22,213 nt of DNA, from contig DNZD01000202.1 of the NCBI GenBank assembly GCA_003504855.1, positions 1-22,213 of the forward strand, given 5' to 3'. This DNA is from Cytophagales bacterium (GTDB lineage: Bacteria > Bacteroidota > Bacteroidia > Cytophagales > Cyclobacteriaceae). The notes below the pieces were generated by a model, which saw only the letters and a program-made list of their open reading frames with translations, was not told where the DNA came from and searched no databases. The stretch's first letter is position 1, and the number at the start of each line of letters is the position of its first letter. Both the position numbers and the translations under genes were made by a program. Of this stretch, positions 15,948 through 22,213 are shown piece after piece.

Positions 15948-17237
15948 TCAGGAGGCTGCGATCCTGGCCACAGCCTCAATCAAACGGTCCAGGTCTTTGG
16001 TGGTGGTGTACACGTGAGGAGTCACACGCACAGCGCTGACGTTTTCCCAATTGATGGTGGTGGTGTGAATACTGTAATCGGTCATCAGTTTTAATCCGAC
16101 GTCATTGGATGTCATACCATCAATGCTGAAGGTGCCGAGTGCACAGGAGTATTCAGGTTTGAGTGAAATGTGCAATTTGACACGTGGATTGCGCGTCACA
16201 GCCGTGCACCAATACATTTTGAGGTAGTGGAGCCGCTCCTGTTTTCGCTGGGCTCCGATGGCGAGGTGAAAGTCGATAGCTTGACCGATGGCCTGCTCCG
16301 GTGCGAAGGAACGGGTACCCAGCCCCTCAAACTTCCTGATATCCGGACTTTGGGGCTTGTCGGTGGAAAACAGTGGCCAGGTTTTTTCAATACGGTCCTT
16401 GCGTACGTACATCATGCCCGTTCCAAAAGGTGCGCACAACCATTTATGCAGGGATGTACCGAAATAGTCGCATTGAAAATCGGAAATCTTGTAGTTGATA
16501 TGTGCAAAGGAATGAGCCGCATCTACAATGCTGATGATGCCGCGCTTGCGGGCTTCTGCACATAGTTTGGCTGCAGGCAGTATTTGCCCTGTCCAGGTCA
16601 TGAGGTGCGTGATGTGCCAGATTTTTGTTTTGGATGTTGTCGCATCGATATAGGCTTTCAGCACGACATCGTCGTTGTCTACCGGCAAGTTGATGTTGAT
16701 CCAGTTGATTTTTATGCCTTCGCGAATTTCACGTTGCTTCCAGGCGTGGATCATATTGGGATAATCCTGTCGGGTCATCACGATCTCATCCCCGCGATTA
16801 AGATCAATGCCGTATGTGAATGTACCCAAAGCCTCGGTCGTGTTGCGGTTGATTGCAATTTCATCAGCGGAAACTCCTGCCAGGTCGGCAAGCTTGTGAC
16901 GCAGGGGCTCACGACCTCGGTCCAGAATTTGCCACATATAATATGTCGGCGCCTCATTGCTCAGGTGATAATATCTGTCTACAGCATCCTGCACAACTTT
17001 CGGCTGCGGACTAACCCCGCCGTTGTTGAGGTTGAGGATATTCGGGCTCACGGTATAGGCCTGGGCCATCCGCGACCACAGGTCTTCATCGTTGGCAGCG
17101 TCAGCAGGCGACAATGAATTGAGTGATGACAGCGCGTCGGAAACATCCTCTGCCAGGGCTTCGGTGGACAAAGAGGCCAGGGATGCTGCAGTAGCAATCC
17201 CGATGGATTTACGAAAGAAAGAGCGGCGCGTTGACAT
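15948..17237 (-). CDS. Tat-exported class V aminotransferase (isopenicillin N epimerase-like)
   Basis: This is a 429-residue fold-type I PLP enzyme. The N-terminus STRRSFFRKS (residues 2-11) is a twin-arginine signal, followed by an Ala-rich h-region and a probable ALA cleavage site near residue 29. The PLP-binding Asp239 and His242 lie in VDAAHSF, and the Schiff-base Lys265 in GTSLHKWLCAPFGTG. The C-terminal INWENVSAVRVTPHVY contains the carboxylate-binding Arg404. Relatives include cysteine desulfurases, kynureninase-like enzymes and CefD. Export by Tat fits a cofactor loaded in the cytoplasm. A 10-bp inverted repeat pairs with the start codon. The substrate is unknown, and the epimerase name reflects similarity only. 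Confidence 0.9.
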   Translation of the reverse strand: MSTRRSFFRKSIGIATAASLASLSTEALAEDVSDALSSLNSLSPADAANDEDLWSRMAQAYTVSPNILNLNNGGVSPQPKVVQDAVDRYYHLSNEAPTYYMWQILDRGREPLRHKLADLAGVSADEIAINRNTTEALGTFTYGIDLNRGDEIVMTRQDYPNMIHAWKQREIREGIKINWININLPVDNDDVVLKAYIDATTSKTKIWHITHLMTWTGQILPAAKLCAEARKRGIISIVDAAHSFAHINYKISDFQCDYFGTSLHKWLCAPFGTGMMYVRKDRIEKTWPLFSTDKPQSPDIRKFEGLGTRSFAPEQAIGQAIDFHLAIGAQRKQERLHYLKMYWCTAVTRNPRVKLHISLKPEYSCALGTFSIDGMTSNDVGLKLMTDYSIHTTTINWENVSAVRVTPHVYTTTKDLDRLIEAVARIAAS

Positions 17238-17275
17238 GGGATTTTCTTTTCTTCACGGAAGGTAGGAAAATCCCA
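17237..17275 (-). repeat. Inverted repeat spanning the aminotransferase start codon
   Basis: The arms at 17237-17246 and 17266-17275 are perfect 10-bp complements (TGGGATTTTC and GAAAATCCCA) with a 19-nt loop. On the minus-strand mRNA the second arm ends in the A of the AUG, so the hairpin would bury the ribosome landing site. No T run follows, so it is not a terminator. Confidence 0.6.
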
Positions 17276-17290
17276 GCAAGGGAAAGTGGT

Positions 17291-17683
17291 CTATTCCATG
17301 TCTTTGAGTTCGATCTCCAGCGCCCGTGTGCTGAGGTAAATTTCGTTGAGGGAGAGCCCCAGTGAAAGTAGTAGAACAAGCAGGCTCATCGCAAACAGCG
17401 CATAAGAAAGTCCTTCCTGCTCGAAGTACACGGCCAGCATACAAAGAACACAAAGAAACAAGGCAAAGATGCCGCTGGCCTGCATTTGCTTTACCTAGTT
17501 AAGCCGGCGGCGCAGGTTTACAATTTGTTCCTTCACCAGCTCTTTGTCGACATTCGATTCCTTGTATTGCTGATGTAGTTTTCGGACCAGCGTTGCCAAA
17601 CCCAGAAAACGGTTGGTGTAAGCCAGCATCATCAAGGTGATCGCCGGAAAAAGTAATGCAGGGGTATTGATGGAGATTTGCAT
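17291..17683 (-). pseudogene. DUF2721 family membrane protein, split by an in-frame TAG
   Basis: Two small same-frame pieces together make one DUF2721 protein of about 130 codons. Codons 1-62 (17683-17498) begin INTPALLFPAITLMMLAYTN and end NLRRRLN. Codon 63 is TAG (17495-17497). The frame resumes with VKQMQASGIFALFLC and ends LKDME at 17291. Intact relatives read RLxLIKxMQ across this point, so a single base change of a Leu codon (TTG to TAG) explains the break. The second piece has its own ATG at 17485, so it could be re-initiated as a separate 64-residue peptide with two membrane segments. The gene starts 6 bp after the MFS stop. The alternatives are a sequencing error or amber readthrough. 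Confidence 0.8.
17483..17497 (-). other. Amber stop and possible re-initiation site in the DUF2721 gene
   Basis: On the minus strand the order is TAG, three codons (Val, Lys, Gln), then ATG in the same frame. The stretch AGGTAAAG just before the ATG resembles a Shine-Dalgarno sequence, which is uncommon in this window. Translation could therefore restart and make the C-terminal half. Confidence 0.5.
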
Positions 17684-17689
17684 ACTGAG

Positions 17690-18919
17690 TTAATGTACTT
17701 TTTGAAGTTTGCGCAAAGTAGGTGCTTTCCATGCCGTGAATCCAACCACCACCAGGGTCATTAATCCGCCAAAGATCACGGATGGCACCACACCCAGCAA
17801 ACGAGCTGCGACGCCGGACTCAAACATGCCAATTTCGTTGGAAGACCCGATGAAGATATTGTTAACGGCGGACACCCGGCCCTTCATGTTTTCGGGCGTT
17901 AAAGTTTGCAACAAGGTGCCCCGTACAATTACACTAATACAATCAAACCCCCCACTGAGGATGAGCAAGACCATGGATAACCAGAATTCACGGGAGAGGG
18001 CGAAGCCGATCATGCACAAGCCGAATCCGGCTACGGCATACAAAAGAATCTTGCCCATGCTCTTGCGAATGGGATTATGGGTCAGGTAGATGGCCATTAC
18101 CAGTGCGCCCATACCTGGGGCTGAACGCAGGAATCCTAATCCAAGGGATCCTACATGCAGGATCTGATCGCTGAAGATCGGGAGCAAGGCCACCGCTCCG
18201 CCAAAAAGGACAGCGAAGAGATCGAGACTAATGGCATTTAATATGAGCTTATTGGCGATCACAAATTTTAATCCTGCTTTGATTTTCTCAACAATACCTT
18301 GCTCATCGCTGACTTCCGGCAAAGGACGAGAGGCTACCATGGCAGCGAGGATGAGTCCGGTGATCATTAATGAAGCATCGATGGCGTATGCAGCGGTAAC
18401 GCCAAACACGCCATAGATTAGACCGCCGATGGGTGGCCCGCCAATGGATGCCATTTCCCAAAGGGTGCTGTTCCATGAGATGGCATTTTGAAATAGTTCA
18501 CGAGGCACCAACTGCGGCATGAAAGAGAAAATTGCGGGAGTAATAAATCCCCGGGCGATACCACTTACAAAGATGACTGCATAGATTGGATAGACTCCTT
18601 CGGCGAGTAGAAAGGCACCAACATCCAGGGTAAAGAACAGCAAGCCAACAGAACAAAGTACCAGGGTGGCCAGCGTGATAACAATAATGCGCTTGCGCTG
18701 CACCACGTCAGCAAGATGTCCAGCATAAAGAGATACAACAATGGAGGGCAGGGCTTCAGCCAGACCAATCAAGCCAAGCGAGAGTGCATCCTTGGTAATC
18801 TCATATACCTGCCAGCCCACGACCAGGGCTTGCATTTGAATAGCCAACGTAACGCAAAACCGTGCACTGATGAAAAGCCGGAAATCCCGAATTTGCAATA
18901 CAGCATAGGGGTTGCTCAT
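17690..18919 (-). CDS. MFS transporter (EntS/MFS_3-like exporter)
   Basis: This 409-residue protein has about 12 membrane segments. It begins NPYAVLQIRDFRLFISAR, typical of EntS-like exporters, and has the MFS loop 2-3 motif GHLADVVQRKRI (residues 67-78). A second characteristic region, NNIFIGSSNEIGMFESG, falls near residue 350. Relatives export enterobactin, macrolides or other small molecules, but the substrate here is unknown. The ATG overlaps the stop of the NadR-like kinase gene by 4 bp (ATGA), indicating translational coupling. The DUF2721 gene follows after 6 bp. Confidence 0.9.
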   Translation of the reverse strand: MSNPYAVLQIRDFRLFISARFCVTLAIQMQALVVGWQVYEITKDALSLGLIGLAEALPSIVVSLYAGHLADVVQRKRIIVITLATLVLCSVGLLFFTLDVGAFLLAEGVYPIYAVIFVSGIARGFITPAIFSFMPQLVPRELFQNAISWNSTLWEMASIGGPPIGGLIYGVFGVTAAYAIDASLMITGLILAAMVASRPLPEVSDEQGIVEKIKAGLKFVIANKLILNAISLDLFAVLFGGAVALLPIFSDQILHVGSLGLGFLRSAPGMGALVMAIYLTHNPIRKSMGKILLYAVAGFGLCMIGFALSREFWLSMVLLILSGGFDCISVIVRGTLLQTLTPENMKGRVSAVNNIFIGSSNEIGMFESGVAARLLGVVPSVIFGGLMTLVVVGFTAWKAPTLRKLQKVH

Positions 18920-19473
18920 GAACTAACTTTCCTTTGAAGAATTTTGTCGATTGCCTGTACGGCCGTCTGTTGCCGTTGTTCACGCGGCCCTGAAATTTCA
19001 ACGGTAGGCACTCCGGTTCGTGCAGTTTCTTCGCGATAGCGTTTCCAGAAATAGTCGCGTCGGGTGGGATGTTCCCGCTGCGGATCGTTTTCCCAGGGAA
19101 TATCAACGTTGGTCAACAACTGCAGGTCATAGTGACGGCTATTCATCACGTTGATGATTTCTTCAGGACAGTGTCCGAATTTTTCTTCACTCCAGACTTT
19201 GATCACCATCAGGTTGGTATCACAAACCAGTAGTTGATTAGCGTTTTGGATCCATTCTTCTTCCAGCCGAATCTGTCCATGCGCAATTTTGATTAAGTCG
19301 GATAGTTCATATGGCCGGTTGAGTTTGTTTAGAAAAGCCCGCGCATACTCGGGCACCCAACTGGTGTTGTAGTGGTTGGCCAGAAAATTTGAGAGATCAG
19401 TTTTACCAGTACATTCCGGCCCCAGAATGACCACTTTGAGGGGTTGGAGAGTGATGTGATCTGTGGCTTGCAT
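18916..19473 (-). CDS. NadR-like AAA ATPase / ribosylnicotinamide kinase domain protein
   Basis: The protein has 185 residues and corresponds to the kinase half of NadR without the NMN adenylyltransferase or repressor domains. The P-loop GPECTGKT is at residues 18-25, followed by the WVPEYARAFL motif, a VCDTNLMVIKVW strand (Walker B-like Asp) and DIPWENDPQREHP with the R/H lid signature of this family. It likely phosphorylates nicotinamide riboside in NAD salvage. The substrate is inferred from the family, and Bacteroidota also have NadR-like proteins of unproven role. Its stop overlaps the MFS start by 4 bp. It is the first gene of the 19473-13469 minus-strand run. Confidence 0.82.
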   Translation of the reverse strand: MQATDHITLQPLKVVILGPECTGKTDLSNFLANHYNTSWVPEYARAFLNKLNRPYELSDLIKIAHGQIRLEEEWIQNANQLLVCDTNLMVIKVWSEEKFGHCPEEIINVMNSRHYDLQLLTNVDIPWENDPQREHPTRRDYFWKRYREETARTGVPTVEISGPREQRQQTAVQAIDKILQRKVSS

Positions 19474-19504
19474 ACATGCAAGATACCAGAAATAGCGTCA
19501 TTCT

Positions 19505-19556
19505 GACCCGATAAAGGGCCCTCCGGGCTAATCCGGATTTTCATTCCCGGCGGGTC
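19505..19556. repeat. Nested inverted repeats between divergent genes
   Basis: The outer arms GACCCG (19505-19510) and CGGGTC (19551-19556) and the inner arms CCGGG (19523-19527) and CCCGG (19546-19550) are complementary. They enclose a perfect palindrome AATCCGGATT at 19530-19539. The structure lies between the divergent NadR-like and amine oxidase genes and could be an operator or a transcript hairpin. No long T run adjoins it. Confidence 0.4.
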
Positions 19557-19561
19557 CTGCG

Positions 19562-19569
19562 TATCTTTC
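19562..19569 (+). promoter_or_regulatory. Possible -7 promoter element for the amine oxidase gene
   Basis: The plus strand reads TATCTTTC, one mismatch from TAnnTTTG, giving a leader of about 13 nt to the GTG start. A second one-mismatch candidate, TAATTTTA at 19575-19582, is closer to the start. Neither is decisive. Confidence 0.3.
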
Positions 19570-19586
19570 CCCGCTAATTTTACACT

Positions 19587-21035
19587 GTGAACCGTAGGGA
19601 AGTAATTGAACGTTTGGGTTGGGGGTTAACCGGAAGCATGCTTATGCCTTCCCTGATTTCTTCATGCAGCCCTAAAGATCCCGGTCCCGAAGTTGCCTAC
19701 AGTGGCACTGTTGCAGTAATTGGCGCCGGTGCATCAGGCTTATACGTGGCAGATATTCTCCGGTCCAAAGGCATCAAGGTGACCATTTTTGAAGCCCGTG
19801 ATCAGTTGGGTGGACGGGTGCGGTCCTTGCGCAATCAATCGGTGGACCAATACCCGCGGTTACAAGACATGAGCTCTGATTTCCCGGTCGAGCTTGGTGC
19901 CCAGACCATCGTGGGTAGCGACTCCATCATGGGCAAAGTCTACACTGCCTATGGTCTGGTTACCCTTGACAATACAGCCCTTCCCAATAACTATGTAATT
20001 GATAATCTGTCAAAGTTGGAAACGGATTGGGCTGGTGACGCAGACTTTGTTGCCGCCAAAAACTTTGCAACCAACCTGCGCAGCTTTGCCAGCAACACAG
20101 GCACCGTTCAGCAGGCGATTACAGCTTCAGGCATCAACCCGCGTGTGAATGGTGTGCTCAACGCGCTCGTGGGCAACAAGCGGGGAGCAACCAACGAGCA
20201 AGGCGGGGTGGGAGCGTGGGCCCAGGAAGCTGCGCTAATCCAGAATGACGGTAAAGTAATGGTATTGAAGGCCAATCCGATGCATGATGTGCTGATATCC
20301 CGTTTCAGTAATGTTCAATCATTGGTTAACATCAATACGCCTATTGTATCGATTAACTACAGCGCTGATCCTATTGTGTTGACGGCTAAAGACGGATCAA
20401 CCTATCAGGCGAATAAAGTAATTGTTACTGTTCCCATCTCTCAACTGAAATCCAATGCGATAGCATTCACGCCCGGATTGCCAGGTGGAATTACCGGTTC
20501 ATTGGCCAAATTTGAAATGGGGGCATCCTATCGCGCAGTCATTGAATTCAAGAAAAACTTCTGGGGTGATACGATTGGTTATATCCTTGGATCTGGTGAT
20601 GTTCCGGAATATTTCAGCATCGGTGTGGGCCGCAGTCAGTTTAACGCAACATTGTCCGTAACGGTTAATGGCAGCAAAGCGGCCAAATATTCGGCCATGA
20701 AGAATGATGATGCCATTCTGGCCATCCTTGCCGACCTGGATGTTTTGTATGCCGGCCAGGCCACCAAGTATGTGCGGCAGGTGCTTAATACGACCACCAA
20801 TATTTATGTCGTGGAGGACTGGAGCAAGATTGCTTATATCGGTGGCGGTTATGCTTATCCTTTACCCGGTGCAACCAGTACTGATCGCAAGAATCTGAGT
20901 GCACCGGTCAACAACGTGCTGTTTTTCGCAGGAGAAGCTACTGATGTCAGCGGACAAGCAGGCACCGTGAATGGTGCCCTTGCCTCAGCGGAACGTTGTG
21001 CTCAGGAAGTCATCACCTCTATCACCAAAGCCTAA
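19587..21035 (+). CDS. Flavin amine oxidase, exported
   Basis: This 482-residue FAD-dependent amine oxidase-family protein oxidises a primary or secondary amine with O2, giving an imine. The GTG start at 19587 gives an N-terminus with paired arginines (NRREVIERLGWG), a hydrophobic segment and lipobox SSC at Cys27, so the protein is probably Tat-exported and lipid-anchored. The dinucleotide-binding GAGASG (46-51), Glu69 and GGRVRS (75-80) form the FAD site. The C-terminal FFAGEATDVSGQAGTVNGAL closes the flavin pocket. Substrate is unknown. It is monocistronic on this strand. The stop overlaps the convergent HAD gene by 4 bp. Confidence 0.9.
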   Translation: MNRREVIERLGWGLTGSMLMPSLISSCSPKDPGPEVAYSGTVAVIGAGASGLYVADILRSKGIKVTIFEARDQLGGRVRSLRNQSVDQYPRLQDMSSDFPVELGAQTIVGSDSIMGKVYTAYGLVTLDNTALPNNYVIDNLSKLETDWAGDADFVAAKNFATNLRSFASNTGTVQQAITASGINPRVNGVLNALVGNKRGATNEQGGVGAWAQEAALIQNDGKVMVLKANPMHDVLISRFSNVQSLVNINTPIVSINYSADPIVLTAKDGSTYQANKVIVTVPISQLKSNAIAFTPGLPGGITGSLAKFEMGASYRAVIEFKKNFWGDTIGYILGSGDVPEYFSIGVGRSQFNATLSVTVNGSKAAKYSAMKNDDAILAILADLDVLYAGQATKYVRQVLNTTTNIYVVEDWSKIAYIGGGYAYPLPGATSTDRKNLSAPVNNVLFFAGEATDVSGQAGTVNGALASAERCAQEVITSITKA

Positions 21036-21640
21036 ACCTGAATCCCTTTAGCGTTGAGTTGCTCCCGCAAACCGGCTGGATGCTGAAAATGAATTGTTTC
21101 TATTCCGAGCTTAACGGCCGCGTCAACGTTGTGCAGGTTATCGTCAATAAACAGCGCCTTGGCCGGGTCAACCTGGTATCGGTTGAGCAGGATATGATAG
21201 AATTCAGGAAATGGCTTTCTGGTTTTTTCCACACCACTGACTACAATTCCATCGAACCAATGCAGAAAATCGAATCGTTCCAGTGCCCACGGAAAAGTTT
21301 CGGCTGACCAATTGGTGAGTGCATAGAGCCTGTGCGACCGTGCATCGCGAATGGCTTGCAGGATGTCAACAGTTCCTTGTATTGGTCCCTGGATGGTTTC
21401 TTTCCATCGGCCATACCAGGCCCGGATCGGCACCTCATGTTCCGGAAATTTCTGTAATAGCTCCCGGGTAGCTTCTTCAAAGGTGCGGCCACCATCCTGC
21501 TTTTCATTCCATTCGTTGGTGCAGACATGTTGAAGGAACCAGTCAATTTCCTGCTCGGTATTGAAAATCTTCCGGTACAGATAGCGTGGATTCCAATCGA
21601 TGAGTACGCCTCCGAGGTCAAAAATAATGGTGTCTTTCAT
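21032..21640 (-). CDS. HAD superfamily hydrolase (YihX-like, HAD-IA)
   Basis: The protein has 202 residues from the ATG at 21640. A TTG seven codons upstream (21661) would overlap the esterase gene and is less likely. Motif I is IFDLGGVLIDWN with nucleophile Asp8, and the usual second Asp is replaced by Gly, as in YihX-type sugar phosphatases. Motif II is ALTNWS, motif III is the Lys of KTRKPFPEFY and motif IV is FIDDNLHNVDAA. The helical cap sits between motifs I and II. The likely activity is a phosphatase on a small sugar phosphate. It lies 7 bp after the esterase stop in the same operon. Confidence 0.9.
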   Translation of the reverse strand: MKDTIIFDLGGVLIDWNPRYLYRKIFNTEQEIDWFLQHVCTNEWNEKQDGGRTFEEATRELLQKFPEHEVPIRAWYGRWKETIQGPIQGTVDILQAIRDARSHRLYALTNWSAETFPWALERFDFLHWFDGIVVSGVEKTRKPFPEFYHILLNRYQVDPAKALFIDDNLHNVDAAVKLGIETIHFQHPAGLREQLNAKGIQV

Positions 21641-21647
21641 AGCCAGT

Positions 21648-22213
21648 TTAATGATTGCCAAAAGCCCAGGTCAGGAGATAGGGAAAGGCTTCTGCCCAGG
21701 TTTGTTGATTGTGTTTTCCGTCTTTTATTTCAAGGTATTGAATATCGTGAAATGGCCGATAGCCCTTTCGCGTTAATTCCGTGATCAAATCCATGGTATC
21801 ATCAATTGAATCGATAACACCATTCTTGTTGCGGTCGCTATATTCATCCTGGGTGCCGGTTTGAAACCAGAATTTTAGTCCGGACTTATACTTGCCTCGC
21901 CTCACCTGAAGGTGCATCAGACGATCGCGATAATCGGAATAGAAAATACTCTGTGCATCACGTCGCCGCCACCAGAATGAGCCGCTGAACACGCCCGTTT
22001 TTCCAAATATCTCCGGGTGGTTCCAGGCGATGTCCATGGCCGATAAGCCGCCGAGTGAGTAACCGGCCATAACCCGCTCCTCCGCTTTAGCGGTGATGGG
22101 ATATTTGTATTGGATGTACGGGAACAACTCTGCAATTACATACTGTGCATAAGCCCGGGCCATCTTGCCACGTCCATGATAGTCGGTGCGCAGGCAAACT
22201 CCATATTCCTGAA
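21648..22213 (-). CDS. Enterochelin esterase-like alpha/beta hydrolase, 5' end outside window
   Basis: The frame is open to the window end; the internal Met at 22163 is not the real start, because QEYGVCLRTDYHGRGK precedes it in frame and matches the family (DYxGRG). The nucleophile elbow is GYSLGG (Ser36 counted from that Met) and the catalytic His is in KDGKHNQQTW (His151). The region DRNKNGVIDSIDD (about 21798-21836) resembles a calcium-binding loop and sits next to TGTQDE. The family (Fes/COG2382) hydrolyses siderophore or carbohydrate acyl esters. The substrate is not identifiable. The HAD gene follows after 7 bp. Confidence 0.88.
   Translation of the reverse strand, partial: QEYGVCLRTDYHGRGKMARAYAQYVIAELFPYIQYKYPITAKAEERVMAGYSLGGLSAMDIAWNHPEIFGKTGVFSGSFWWRRRDAQSIFYSDYRDRLMHLQVRRGKYKSGLKFWFQTGTQDEYSDRNKNGVIDSIDDTMDLITELTRKGYRPFHDIQYLEIKDGKHNQQTWAEAFPYLLTWAFGNH

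Noticed and set aside
15866..15979. N-terminal extension of the penicillin acylase frame
   Set aside because: The extra 38 residues are not signal-like and overlap the aminotransferase stop. The ATG at 15865 begins a proper lipoprotein signal.
16170..17117. Two long plus-strand ORFs (131 and 177 residues) antisense to the aminotransferase
   Set aside because: They mirror a well-supported PLP enzyme frame, have Cys/His-rich compositions typical of shadow frames and lack promoters.
13469..17237. Penicillin acylase and isopenicillin N epimerase-like genes as a beta-lactam pathway
   Set aside because: Both names are family labels. No IPNS, ACV synthetase or expandase gene is present, and the proteins carry export signals.
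1..22213. Mobile elements, CRISPR arrays, tRNA or rRNA genes, phage or defence islands
   Set aside because: None was found on reading both strands. There are no transposase or integrase motifs, no spaced direct repeats, and gene content and spacing are chromosomal.

Overview
The window looks like ordinary chromosome from a member of the Bacteroidota, most likely Cytophagales (Chryseolinea/Fulvivirga-like). This is inferred from the gene families: a long-form NusB, DUF4293, DUF2721, a DUF1573 lipoprotein, a CdaR/YbbR-like protein and a NadR-like kinase. It also fits the recurrent promoter element TAnnTTTG just upstream of gene starts and the general lack of Shine-Dalgarno sequences. No tRNA, rRNA, CRISPR array, insertion sequence, integrase or phage gene was seen. 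The window is almost fully coding and no gene-free stretch exceeds about 120 bp.

Layout. Positions 1-1403 (+) hold the 3' part of a GNAT-like acyltransferase and a VTT/DedA-like membrane protein. Positions 1391-5464 (-) hold a housekeeping block read nusB, ytxH-like, DUF1573 lipoprotein, then a terminator and promoter, then yajC, ybbR-like and coaE. Positions 5568-7352 (+) encode an ABC exporter half-transporter. Positions 7349-12415 (-) read thiolase, truA and a second ABC half-transporter, then a beta-barrel-like secreted protein and a lipoprotein of unknown function. Positions 12471-13466 (+) encode a DUF4293 membrane protein and thiol peroxidase Tpx. Positions 13469-19473 (-) read a NadR-like kinase, an MFS exporter, a DUF2721 gene broken by an in-frame amber codon, a Tat-exported class V aminotransferase and a penicillin-acylase-family lipoprotein. 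Positions 19587-21035 (+) encode a flavin amine oxidase with an exported N-terminus. Positions 21032-22213 (-) hold a 5'-truncated Fes-like esterase followed by a HAD hydrolase.

How they fit together. The two ABC proteins have complementary degenerate and canonical ATP-site motifs: one has Walker B DD with signature LSGGQ, the other has Walker B DE with signature LSVGQ. They are therefore best read as two subunits of one LmrCD/BmrCD-type heterodimeric exporter, although they lie on opposite strands with two envelope-protein genes between them. Several cofactor enzymes are exported, which suggests a periplasmic amine/amide metabolism theme in 13.5-21 kb, but no substrate can be assigned.

The most checkable oddities are the amber-split DUF2721 gene, the split heterodimeric ABC pair, a hairpin that pairs with the aminotransferase start codon, and four convergent gene pairs that all overlap or nearly touch. 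I found no clear evidence of an undescribed defence or mobile system.
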